64,000 nucleotides of DNA from Vanrija pseudolonga (taxonomy: Eukaryota; Basidiomycota; Tremellomycetes; Trichosporonales; Trichosporonaceae), in NCBI RefSeq assembly GCF_020906515.1, contig NC_085850.1, forward strand, positions 3,720,001 to 3,784,000, read 5' to 3'. Every line of letters starts with the position of its first letter. Within the stretch, counting starts at the first letter, position 1. The notes beneath the pieces are model-generated. The model saw nothing but the letters and a program-made list of their open reading frames with translations, had not been told where the DNA came from and searched no databases. The translations under genes and the position numbers were made by a program. Positions 32,574 through 43,174 of the stretch are shown here, piece by piece.

Positions 32574-33295
32574 TCAATCCCACTTGGTCTGAGGGGTCAA
32601 CACATACTCGAGTGGCAGCTCGACGGAACGTACCTCGGGGTGGTTCTTGAACGCCTCGTAGTCGGCCCGGTTGAAGAAGGACACCTCGGTCTCGTTCTCT
32701 CCGCGGGTTAGCTCGCTCACGACACGCAGTGCACCCACCGAAACCGGCGTTCGCGAGTGTCTGATGAGGGTCGCTCAAGATCCAGTCGTCGTGGTCGAGG
32801 TTGATGATGAGGTTCTGGGACTAGGGGGAGAGTGAGCAAGGCTCTCATGCCGTCACCAGCAGTGGACGATGCACGCCTCCCAACTTACCTTGTGGCCGTG
32901 GGCGACGGTGTACTTCTTCAGCGTGTCTGGTTCGTGTCAGTGGCCGCGCACTCGTGAGCTTCGAAGCCACTCACCGAGCTGCACACTGCGGTAGTACTTG
33001 AACCCAGGCTGTGTCTTGATCGCTGCGGGTCGGTGTCAGCGGCCTCAGTCAGATTACGAGCACCAGGCCGCTCGCGGTGGTCACAGCTCGCTACCCGGCC
33101 CGACTCACCCTCGCGGCACAGATCAGCCAGATGCCCGACGGTCGTGACGCTCAAGTCGAGCTCCTTGAGGACGAGGTTCTTGGTCGTGCGGAACGGAAAG
33201 CTCTTGATGACGCGCACCGTGATCGTGGCCGAGGTGACGGGCCGCGCCTCAGTCGCGAGCGTCTCGTGGGGTGGCGTGCGGGGTGGTGTGGACAT
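32574..33295 (-). CDS. UPF0538 family protein (C2orf76 homologue)
   Basis: Six exons (33109-33295, 32975-33022, 32889-32926, 32739-32820, 32634-32698, 32574-32588) give 144 residues; human C2orf76 has 126. The family has no known function. The match runs through the length: TITVRVIKSFPFRTTKNLVL near the start (human TITVRLIRSFEHRN), IKTQPGFKYYRSVQLDTLKKY, LIINLDHDDWIL, LANAGFENETEVSFFNRADYEAF and an end in ETKWD. The fold looks ubiquitin-like, but that is inference. The last intron (32589-32633, 45 nt) is in frame without a stop, so an unspliced form would carry 15 extra residues. Confidence 0.88.
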
Positions 33296-34265
33296 GGCGC
33301 CGAGGGGAGGAGAGGGGGGAAGGAGGTGGAAGTGTGTTGTTGACGATGCTTAGCCTGCTCGACTGTCGTCGCGCGGTCGATGCTGGCTGGCTGATGCGGA
33401 ACGTGCGCTGCTTCTGGGCCGGTGCGCAGTGGTCAGTGTGGTGGTGGTGTATGCGAGCTGTTGAATGCAGAGAGTGTGATGGACAGGCGAGATGATGGTC
33501 GGACGAGTTGAAATTTCCCTTGTCCTTTGCCATCGGGAAGTTGGGTGGCCAAGCGTCTCGACGGGTCGTGTCGTCACTTTGCTGGGCAACAGACAACTGG
33601 ACCCGGGCCGGCAATGTGGCTGATGGATGCTATTGCTCGTTGGCTTGTTACACACTCTCGTCATGTGCTTGGGCGGTCACAACTCGGCCTTCTGAAACAC
33701 TTGGTCGGCTGTGATGCACAAGCGACCGTGATGCTTCACAAGAGATGAAACCTGCAGCTGCACGACCACCTAACAAAAAGCCCTCGTGACCAACGTGGCG
33801 CTGCTGCTATCAACCCCCCAACCCCCAGCACACGACCACGCCGCGTTCATCACTCTCTTGTCGGTTGGCGTAACAAGGCCATCCCGGCGCCGCCATCCTG
33901 ACGCCCTCGCATGCAACGCTTTAGTTCACTGCACCACGCAAACCAAACACCCAGTCTCGACCCGAGGCTGCTCTGCTCCCACAAAACGCGTTTGTTCTTA
34001 ACAGTGGCATTATCACCTCAGCAGCTCTCCTAACGACTAGAGTTCATTAAGTTAGATGGGCGCGAGCCCATGCGCTCTCTGAAATAGTATTCATTGGGCT
34101 GCAGCGACTGAGGGGAAGGAGAGGGGGAACGACGAAATAAGAAAACACCACGGGGTAACGGGACGGCGACTGAGCCACTTGAGACAAATGCGGAGGGGAA
34201 ACCAATGGGGGATCGAGGTTGTCCCAAGGGATGCTGGTTGCTGGGTCTCGTCGATGCTCTCTCGT
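33296..34265. other. Intergenic region between 14-3-3 and the UPF0538 gene
   Basis: About 970 nt containing the UPF0538 promoter and the 14-3-3 3' UTR (both genes on the minus strand). No convincing ORF, RNA gene or repeat was seen. Confidence 0.5.
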
Positions 34266-35234
34266 TTAGGCCGCAGCGGGCTCCTCCTTGGTCTCGTCCT
34301 CCTTCTTGGGGTCCTCAGCTGGAAGGGGGGTTAGTACAAAGAGTCGCCAATGCGCCACATTTCACTAACCGTTGTCCTGCATGTCCGAAGTCCAGAGGGT
34401 GAGGTTGTCACGGAGGAGCTGCATGATGAGGGTCGAGTCCCTGCAGTGTGTGTTAGTGACAAGAACAACTGACAAGACGAGAGGTGCTCACTTGTAGGAC
34501 TCCTCCGAGAGGGTGTCGAGCTCGGCGATGGCGTCGTCGAAGGCCTGCTTGGCGAGGTGGCAAGCGCGGTCTGGGCTGTTGAGGATCTCGTAGCTGGGCG
34601 AGGTTAGCACATTGTCAAACCAAACACGCACTAGAAGACCGAGAAGTTGAGCGCGAGACCAAGGCGGATGGGGTGGGTAGGGGGGAGCTCGGTGACGGCA
34701 ACGTCCGAAGCGGCCTTGTAGGCCTCAAGGGACTTGTCGGCAGAGTCCTTCCTCTTGTCACCGGTGGCGAACTCGGCGAGGTAACGGTGGTAGTCACCCA
34801 TCATCTTGTGGTAGAAGACCTTGGACTCGCCCGAGGCGGCCGAGGGGATGAGGTGCTTCTCGAGGACGTCGAGAATGTCCTTGCAGATCTTGGCGAGCTC
34901 AGCCTCGATCTTCTCCCGGTAGCTCTTGATCATGGCGACCTGGGCCGAGTTGCCCTTCGACTCCTCCTTCTGCTCGATGGAGGAAACGATGCGCCACGAG
35001 GCACGGCGAGCGCCGATGACGTTCTTGTAGGCGACCGAGAGGAGGTTGCGCTCCTCAACGGTCAGCTCCTTGTCGGACGAGGCGACGGCCTTCATGTTCT
35101 CGACCATCTCTGAAAGGACGCGTCAGTGATCCAGCCACGTCACGCGCGTTAGGCCTTGACTTACCCTCGTACCGCTCAGCCTGCTCAGCAAGCTTGGCAA
35201 GGTAGACAGAGTCTTCACGCGAAACAGTAGACAT
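34266..35234 (-). CDS. BMH1: 14-3-3 protein
   Basis: Five exons (35165-35234, 34632-35109, 34492-34593, 34370-34440, 34266-34318) give 257 residues. 14-3-3 dimers bind phosphoserine peptides of many signalling and metabolic proteins. The family signatures are intact: [20 protein letters not shown] (helix 3, with binding-groove Lys and Arg), [17 protein letters not shown] with the groove Arg-Tyr pair, [18 protein letters not shown] across the exon 2/3 junction, and [19 protein letters not shown]. The acidic tail [17 protein letters not shown] is variable between species. The ATG is immediately preceded by an acceptor-like CACCACCACAG, suggesting a leader intron. Confidence 0.97.
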
Positions 35235-36179
35235 CTGTGGTGGTGACGAATAGGGTGAATGGCGGTGCAATGGCGTGGGGGGCGAAGTTCAAGTAGCATC
35301 CAGGCGCAGCGTGAATGTGAACAAAAGAGCGTCTGTCAGCAAACATCCAAGAGTTGGGGGGCTGGGGAATGTGTAGGGGCGAAAAGAGCACACGAGAAGA
35401 AAAGAGCGTTGAATGGTCGCTTCCCACGCGTGTGTGAGTCCTGGTCAGGTCTCGCCCCCGACGCGGCGCAAGATCTGACCAGATTGACCGCGTCGCGGTG
35501 GATGAGTCGCAATTGGGTCGCGGTGGGTCGCGAGGATGCCTTTCCAGAGTATAGAGCGCGCGACCAGCGCGCGTTGACCGTCTTTCCTCGTTGCCGCCCG
35601 CCGCGCCTTGACCCAGACTTTGGACACGTCACGTCTACCCAGGAATCCACTCACGGTGATAAAGAAGACTGCTTGATGGAATGTAGCGTGTCACGGTGTT
35701 GCAATTGTAGATGGGCGCAATGGATGGCAGTTTGACGAGTGATTGGTAGACGATAAGAAAGGAATTGTGGTTAGCAATGTCACTTGAATGGGTAGGGGGG
35801 TAAACGTTTGGGAGTTGTCGCGCGGGCAGACTGATGGGGGGAGGGGAATGGAAGGGGAGAATGGGCGACAATGGATGCGCTCAACGACAAATCCCGTTGC
35901 GCGAACCATGCGCCCAGCCATGTGCACCAAGCGTGTGTAACAGGCCTCGCAAAGGCATGTTGGATGCACGGCGGCGCGTGGGATACGAGGTGCTCGACAA
36001 AGGCGGTGACGCGCCGTGATTCGCCACGGGGGGATTCGCCGTCGACGACCACTAGTCTGGGACGCGGCGGCGTTGGGGGCAAGCCAGGATGGTCGATGAA
36101 GTGCCGCGCGACGTGGATGCAGGCGAGAGGAGGAGCTTGGTGCTGATTTGGATGGGGAGAGACTCACGAGAGGCTAAAG

Positions 36180-36760
36180 GGTGAAGAGGATGAGAGGAGG
36201 GGTGGATGGATGTATAGTTGTTAAGTGAGGAATGGAAGGTAAAGGAAGAGGCGGGGCGGGGGGGGGGAGGGGCGGCGGTGGTGGTGGGTGGTGTGAGTGC
36301 TGGCTGGCTGGGTGGGTAGGTGGGGTGTGGTGTGGTGTGGTGGGTGGGTGGGTGGTGGTCGTCGAGGGGGGGTGACCGGGGGGGGGGAGCAAGGGTGCCG
36401 ACGAGAGGGAGGGGGAGCGCGGTTGGATCGGTTGGGTTGGCTGGCGGGTTGGGCGGCCTGGCTGGCTGGGCGGGTGTGGGTGTGTGTGTGTGTGTGTGCG
36501 GTGCGGCCTGGCTGGAGGGGGGGGGGCTGCGCTGGGTGGGGAAGGCGACAGACCAAGGGCGAGTGGTTGGCTGAGTGTGTGGTGGGTGTCTGGGTGCTGG
36601 CTGCACTGCTGCTGGGGTGGTGGTGGGTGGTGGGTAAGAGGGAGACGGGGCGGGGCGGGGGAGCGTGAGAGAGCAAGCCGGCGGGCCCAGGGTAAACGGG
36701 GGGGGGTGCAAACTGGCGAGAGCACAAGGACAGAGGAGGGTCCGTGCGCGCGCTAAAGGG
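36180..36760 (+). repeat. Strongly G-skewed low-complexity tract
   Basis: For nearly 600 nt the plus strand is mostly G and T with few C. It has many runs of three to nine G, GGGTGGG and GGTG repeats, and a (TG)9 run at 36481-36498. There is no fixed repeat unit. The minus strand is correspondingly C/T/A, like a pyrimidine-rich promoter or leader for 14-3-3. Confidence 0.8.
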
Positions 36761-36840
36761 CCCATTATGGGACCTGGCTTCTGCCTTGTTGGGCGGCGCA
36801 GCGTCGGGTGCCCGGGGGCGTGGGCCCAAACCTGACCTTG

Positions 36841-36870
36841 CACACACACACACATCTGCTGCTGCTGCTG
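36841..36870 (+). repeat. Microsatellites (CA)7 and (CTG)5
   Basis: Seven CA units at 36841-36854 are followed, after one T, by five CTG units at 36856-36870. They are not in a gene I can support. Confidence 0.85.
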
Positions 36871-38857
36871 CATCCAGGGCACTTTTTACTCTGAGCGCGC
36901 GCGGCAATCAGGCAACTACCACGGACGTGGACTGGACCAACGGCACGAGGCCTCACCGGCGGGCTGCCGAGCTTGTAGGGGCTGGGCAGCAAGGAGGAAG
37001 GGAGGCGCTTGGCCAGGGCAGTCTGGCTCGAATCCGTGCAGGAGGGAGCGGTTCCATCTGGCAAGGGTGCGAGCCCAGAGGATCCAAGCCCTTCGCCCTT
37101 GTCCTCTTTCCCTCTGGGCTCGTCTCTTGTCCGACGTGGCACCGGAGCATCCAAGGCATGAGGTCAGAGGAATCACCCAGGACACCGGCGTTTCACGGCG
37201 TTTTTAACCTCTTGTCTCTGACGCGATTGCCCTGCCTGCTCAACGTCATTGACAAGCATTGCTGCTGCGCTCAGTGTGGTGTGGTCGTGTTTGGGCGAGG
37301 AGCGCTGACGTCTATGATACGCCCCCAGTAAAGGTGCATGCATCCTGGCTGGCATCCTCCCCGACGCTGCCGCGCTGGCGCATGACGCCCACATGCCCCC
37401 TATTGAGTACCGGCATTGAATGCTAGCGGGATGCGCGTCTGGTTTCTTGTCGCTAGGAAACAAGGCGCGTGTTGGCCGTTTGGGCTTTTATTGTTTGTGT
37501 GCATGCCAGCGTGTCACGTCGTGTCGTTGTATCGCTTCGCTGTTGGCGCGCTGTTCGGCCTCGCGGCCTCTGGGCCAGTTGGGATCCCATCTTTTGAAAC
37601 AAAGCCTGCCCGCACGCTGTCAAGGATCAAGGAAGCGAGGCGCGAGCCGGGCGTGGCAGAGTGATCAAGGTGTGAATTTGATCCCGTCGCTTGCAGGGAA
37701 GGTGGCAGCGCGCAACTGCAGCTAGAACGCTAGACACGTCGAGCAGAGCGCGCAGCGACCAACCAGACGCGGCATCTCCCTATCTAAGACTTCTCGTCAT
37801 TGAGTCGGGACCTGTTCATACGATCCGAGGCAGTAGCAAGTTGTTAACACTTTGCAGAGGAGGGACGGGCCATCTTGAGCTTTCCTGTTAGGCGCATGTC
37901 CCTTTTGCAACGCCTACCCCAGAATCTAGGCGCGCGGATGGATACTGCGGTTCTAGGCCCCGAAGAGACCCTTGCAATGACGACCACCTCCGTGTTGCTC
38001 ATTCTTGCTGCGAGTTCGGTGGCGAGGCGCGGCGAGGCGTGGGCGCTGGCAGGGGCTGCAGCGATGGTCCGCAGCGCCGCCCGCGCTGACCAAGACGCAC
38101 AGCGCACGGAAGGGGCGTGATGCACAGTGTTGGAACCCCGTTGACGTCGTTGAGAACGAGTCGAGTTCCTGAACTGAAGTGATCAATTACCGCCGCCACC
38201 GCCGTGTCGAGTCCGCATTATCGCGCAGACTGTTGCCGCCCGCCACCTTCCTCCTTTGTGACTGTACGAGTCTGGCTGCATGGTTGGCTGGTTGGCGGAG
38301 GAAGGTTGATCCTTGGTTGCTCCGCCTTGAGGGCCCAAGAAAGCCAGAAGTCGAGTCCGTCTGTCAGTCTGTCAGTCTGTCTGCAGGAACCCACCCTTAG
38401 CCGCCGTCGGTCCACTTCACGTTTATGCAACTTCTTTCACATCGCAATCTGCTCCCCCTCCACCGGCCGGCCACTCACCCAAATCACTCACCGCTTCCAT
38501 CACCCACATTCAACACACACTTTCTTCATTCCCCCAACACCCACCCAGCAGTGGGACACATCTACACAACCTCTCTCATCTCGTCGCCGTCGCCGTGCAC
38601 ATCGGCCATTACATTCTCATCCTTACCTCCCTCGTTGAGACTCTGTTGCACGTTGCATTCCCTCGGGCTTCGGTGATCTATCACGTTCGATTCCCCTATC
38701 GGCCGGTACTCTTCGGCTTGGCACTCAACATTACTGGCAAACGGGCACCCACACTCTGCCCTCGCACCTCTTGACAACGCTCCCCCATCATCTCCAACTC
38801 TTTGCACTCGACTATTGCGCGTTTGCAATCAACCCTTGATTAACTCGTCTACACACC

Positions 38858-40828
38858 ATGGCGTCCAACATGGTGCCCCAGGTACGCCACCCTTCATTCT
38901 GCATCCTCCACAAATGTATATCGGACTAGATTTCTGACATCGCTACTCTTATAGGAGGAGCTTCCTGTCCTCGAAGCCGTCATCAACATTCGAAACCGTC
39001 TTACAGCTCTGAAAAAGGTGCGCACGTCTTCGCTAACCTGGCCCATTGTCCCGAGGCTGACCCATCTTATCAGGACACGACCAGGTTCATCCGTGCTCAG
39101 GATGTCATGTCCATCTACAACCAGATTGTCAAGCAAGGTGGGTTATAGCCCTCATCCTTGTTGGCACCATGCTGACACATGCTATAGTTGCCAAGCTCAA
39201 CACCATTCGTGATGAGCACTCACAGCCTGCTCTCAACTCCAACTCGAGCAGCTCGGCCACTCCCGCTCCCTTCCACCTTGAGCCCAACCGTGTCGACACC
39301 ATCATTGCGGACGTCTTCTCTCTTGTCAGCCTGTTCTTCCTTGCCGTCGGCAAGACCCGAGAGTCGCCAGCGGTGTACTGCCAGATTGCCAGCATGCGTG
39401 TGAGTTTTAATCGCGTCCTACGAATGCCGTGGAGGTCGGCCGAAGGGTCAGAGCTCCGCCACCGGCGGCATCTCCCCGCTACGGCATAGCCTCAGAGTTA
39501 TTCTTGACGATTCGCGCTGACATCGACCAGCAAATCCTCAACCACATGAACGAATCGGGCGTGTACACTGAGGCTTACCTCCAAGGGTTCAAGGAGCGTC
39601 TCAACCAGCTCAAGACAATTATCGAGAACGACCGCCGGGATGGACGGCACAATGAGCAGGTGCTCAAATACATGTCGTACAAGCTCCAGGGAACTGGTGC
39701 GTAAACAGCTCAACGGCGCGAGATTCCCACTGACGGGACCTCAGAGGCTATTGTGGACAAGCTGATCGACTCTCTGTCCGTGCTGTCGATTGAGCTGGTT
39801 CCCATTCACAACAGACTCGTTCTGCTTCGCAAGCAGCTCATGGCGCTTGCCACCGAGCCCAAGGTCAACAAGGCCGAGTTCAAGCCTATTGTCGAGGAGC
39901 TGCGCAAGATCGACTCGTGAGTGCTCAGGCGGCTAAAGGTTCCTCCCTACCCAACGCTAACAATGTATCAGGAAGCGCGTGGATGGGCAGTTCTTGGGTC
40001 CCGGCGGTTCATCTGTCCCAGAGGGCCAGGCACTTCTCAGCGGTCTTCTCGACTCATGTTTCGAGATTGTTCAGGATGTCAAGGCGCGCGAGGCCGAGGT
40101 GGATGTTACCCCACCTCTCAAGCCAATCTGGGAGCGCCTGACGACGATTAAGCAGCAGCTGGAGCAGCTGAGTGAGTGTGAAACTTTGGCTGCATCGAGC
40201 ACCATCCTGACGGCCGTAGCGTTGACACACCGGTGGACTCTGCGTGAGACCGACCTGTACAAGTGGGTTGGGACTCATTAGTTCTCGCTGACCTCTCCAG
40301 CTACTCAGTGGCTCTGCGCGAGATCGACCAGATGCGAGTGGATGGCAAGTTCGTCGACGCTGATGGCAACAAGGCGGAGGGACAATACGTGAGTTCATTC
40401 GACTAGCAGATGTGGGGTAGCCACTGACGCGACCAGGTCTTGCTCTACCTGCTCCGTCGCTGTTACGGCCTCATCTTCCGCCTCATGTCTGAATCTGAGC
40501 CCATCTCGGAGGAGCTGATGCCCGTTGTAAGTGGAGCAGCTGTCGTTGGAGTTGTCCTGACTCGTTATAGGCAAACAAGCTCTCGACAATCAAGAAGTGT
40601 CTCAACGAAGTGCTCAAGTACGGTGGACCATACAGCCCTCGTGATCTCTACCCATACCACCTTGCCCTGCACCAGATTGACCAGCTGCGCAAGGACGGCA
40701 AGTTCCTTGCCGACGACGGTAGCATACCCGAGGGCCAGGCCATTCTCAACGCTCAGCTGTCGGAGGCACACGAGTTGCTCGAGATGCTCAAGGAGAGCAT
40801 GTCGGACGACGACGATGACGACGAATAG
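38858..40828 (+). CDS. CUB1: DUF2408 (UPF0662) protein, Cub1 homologue
   Basis: Eleven exons (38858-38881, 38955-39017, 39074-39137, 39188-39399, 39531-39696, 39745-39916, 39972-40171, 40220-40262, 40301-40388, 40437-40526, 40571-40828) give 459 residues. It resembles yeast YPL260W/Cub1, a conserved fungal DUF2408 protein of poorly known role linked to ubiquitin/proteasome genetics. Two similar halves are visible, each with R-[VK]-DGKF or RVDGQF, a PEGQ motif (SSVPEGQALL, KAEGQYV, SIPEGQAIL) and a following helix. The protein is helical, without signal or membrane segment, and ends in an acidic SDDDDDDE tail. The 43-nt exon 8 and the introns around it are set by these motifs. Confidence 0.85.
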
Positions 40829-41203
40829 GTGCAAAGCTCTCTCTCGCCTGGGGCAAGGCTTTTGACGATGGTGGATAGGAGTATCATGTGCCGTGGGCGT
40901 TTTAGCTACCGGCTCGAAGAGGATCATTACAATAGGCGTTGTACAACAATAGCGTCATGCAACAACTCAACCACACCAAGAGGGTGTGAACCAGCGTGCA
41001 TACATAGACATCTGTTTGGCTTGTGGGAATCGCTTGTTGCCACCATCATTTTGATTCCGTCGGTCAGTCGGCAACATCACAACACACTCCCATACTCGCC
41101 CCCTCCACCGCCAACGTCCTTGCATCCACTCACTCGCTCGAGTTTGTACATTCCGTCTTCTTATCCCCTACCCACATCCTTCCCTACTCGCTATCGGATC
41201 GAC
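40829..41203. other. Intergenic spacer between CUB1 and the DUF262 gene
   Basis: It holds the CUB1 3' UTR and a pyrimidine-rich promoter/leader of the DUF262 gene. No other element was seen. Confidence 0.55.
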
Positions 41204-42957
41204 ATGAGTCGCTCCAACCGCACGGAGGAACAGGCCCATGCCCTTTTCGAACTCGACAACAATGAGCTCGATGAAATCTTGTCCGAGGACGACGAAGACG
41301 ACGACGATGTCAAGCCCAACAGCAAGGCGCTGGACGTGCCCACGATTCTCAAGGGCCAGCTCAGCGAGCCTCGATTCAAGACTGTTAACCTCAGACAGCT
41401 CCACGGTGAGTGCGCTGTGAACCCCGACCCTTCTGCCGCTCACACCGCCAAGACCTCATACAATTTGCTCAGGTCGAACTTAGCCCCGAGTATCAGCGAG
41501 ATGTTGTCTGGTCTTTAACCAAGATGGTTGGACTTATCCAGAGTCTGTTTTTCGTAAGTATCCTTATCTGGGAAGCTTTCTCTCACACGGCAGAACTATT
41601 ACGTCCCCCCTGTCATCTTTGCGATCGAAGACAACGCCGAGGGTGAAGAGGTTCGCGTCTGCATCGACGGCAAGCAACGATGCACGTCGATCATGCGCTT
41701 CATGGAGGGCAAGATTCCGTTCAAGGGAGCCAACGGCGAGAAGTTCTGGTACACAAAGTACGGTGAGGGCCAGCGGGGCGGACAGTTACTCCCGGCTTCG
41801 TTGAAACGCAAGTTCGACAACATTGCTCTCCAGGTCGTCGAGTACGACAACATCGACACAGACAAGCAGCGAGACATTTTCCGTGAGTCAAACGTGGTGG
41901 TATGTATGCTAATGTATTCAGAGCGCGTGCAACTCGGTGTGGCTCTCAGCGCGCCCGAGAAGCTGCAGGCTCTGGGAGGGCATTGGAGCGCCTGGATCAC
42001 AGAGCTTCAGAAGAAGTATGTGGTGTCAGCAGGAGCCCTTTCGTCACATCTCATGCACTTTGATGTGGCAAGGGGCAGGGCGTTCCAAAATGTCCTCGCC
42101 TTTGTCATGCTTGCGTTCGAAAACAAGTCTGGTTTGCACCCCACGAACGCAAGCGAGGTCAAGTTCCTCAACCGCACCGATATGCCGGAGAAGCCCTTCA
42201 AGAAGAGGGTGGACATGGCGTTGGGTATGTTCAACGAGATTGCGTCCAGCCATTACGAAACTGCATTCGGGGACATTGAGAAGCGAGTCGCGCCTGTTGG
42301 TACGTGCATCCTCTAGATTCATTGCTAAATCGCCCCAGAGTTCCAGTTCATCGCCTATGTCCTCTTCTCGAGGATGTACACGCTGTCTTTGAAGCGTCTT
42401 GCGCGAGAAATCTCGAAAATGCGTAATTATGTGCGCAGAGAGCACGTCGACGTCCGCTCCAACAACAAGGTTTACGCTACCTTTTGGGAGTATATCGACA
42501 GCATCCCTTTGACCAAGATGCCAGGAGAGCTCTCAGCAGTGGAGGAGTGGGAAGCGGAGGCCGACGCGCAGCGGGATGAGCGCCGGCAAAAGAAGCGCCG
42601 TCGCGAGGAGGAAGACGACGACGTCTACAACGGCATGGCTGCCACGCGGGATGAGCCCTCGGTTGTGACTGGCAGCCTTCGTTCAAGACAACCTGCGGAG
42701 GAGCGCAAACCTCAACTTCCCCCCGTTGAACACGTTCGCATCGCGCGACCTCCGCCCGTATCGATGGATGCTCCAGTCCAGTCCTCATATGCTGCTAATG
42801 GCTCGAGCCATGTGCAGGTAAGTAAGAATCGCCTCGGCTGTGCACCATTCGTTGATCTGACCCTACCTAGCATGACCCCAACAGTGCCGCCTACGCCCAG
42901 CAGCAGTCGCGGTTGTATCATCAGCAGCACCAGCACCAGCAGTTTACTCGCAGGTGA
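41204..42957 (+). CDS. DUF262 (GmrSD N-terminal / ParB-like fold) domain protein
   Basis: Six exons (41204-41416, 41473-41553, 41594-41882, 41922-42299, 42339-42817, 42871-42957) give 508 residues. The domain (about 55-230) carries the DUF262 hallmarks: LSPEYQRDVVW (74-84), YYVPPVIFAIE, and the core CIDGKQR (121-127), the counterpart of the DGQQR motif of prokaryotic GmrSD-type and related nucleases. Residues 1-50 are very acidic. The C-terminal third has a basic RRQKKRRRE cluster, likely a nuclear signal, then a disordered Gln/His-rich end. I see no HNH (DUF1524) domain. Its function in fungi is not known to me. The first junction uses the donor GCT|GTGAAC so as to keep LHGECAVELSPEYQR in frame; it is the weakest splice call. 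Confidence 0.8.
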
Positions 42958-43174
42958 ACTCAAAATCCGACCTAATCCATAGTCGTGTACAGTCTGTAGT
43001 GATAGTCATGCACCGCGAGTGCATCTAGATGGCAAGAGGAGTGACGAGCGACATTGCGCGTCGTGTACGGTCCATGCCGCCAGTGCCACCCACCGACTTT
43101 GCCAGGCACGGCTCATTCCGGTTTCCAAAATTCGGGCCGCCCGCAGGTCGTTTTCTTCATCTCGTCCATCCACC

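Larger units (their letters stand above)
35235..38857. other. 3.6-kb gene-poor divergent region between 14-3-3 and CUB1
   Basis: This is the largest gap in the window. The left third probably contains the 14-3-3 leader: a donor-like GTGAGT on the minus strand at 36162-36167 and an acceptor directly before the 14-3-3 ATG. About 36180-36760 is extremely G-rich on the plus strand. 36841-36870 holds CA and CTG repeats. From about 38400 the sequence is a pyrimidine-rich CUB1 leader. ORFs of up to 276 codons are low-complexity Pro/His/Thr frames. No RNA gene or transposon was recognised. Confidence 0.5.

Noticed and set aside
36052-36907. Minus-strand ORFs of 183-276 codons rich in Pro, His and Thr
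   Set aside because: They are translations of the G/T-rich low-complexity tract; several overlapping frames are open at once, which points to composition rather than coding.
38675-38705. GTTCGATTCC resembling a tRNA B-box
   Set aside because: The flanking bases do not form a T-arm stem and no A-box lies upstream; it falls in the CUB1 leader.
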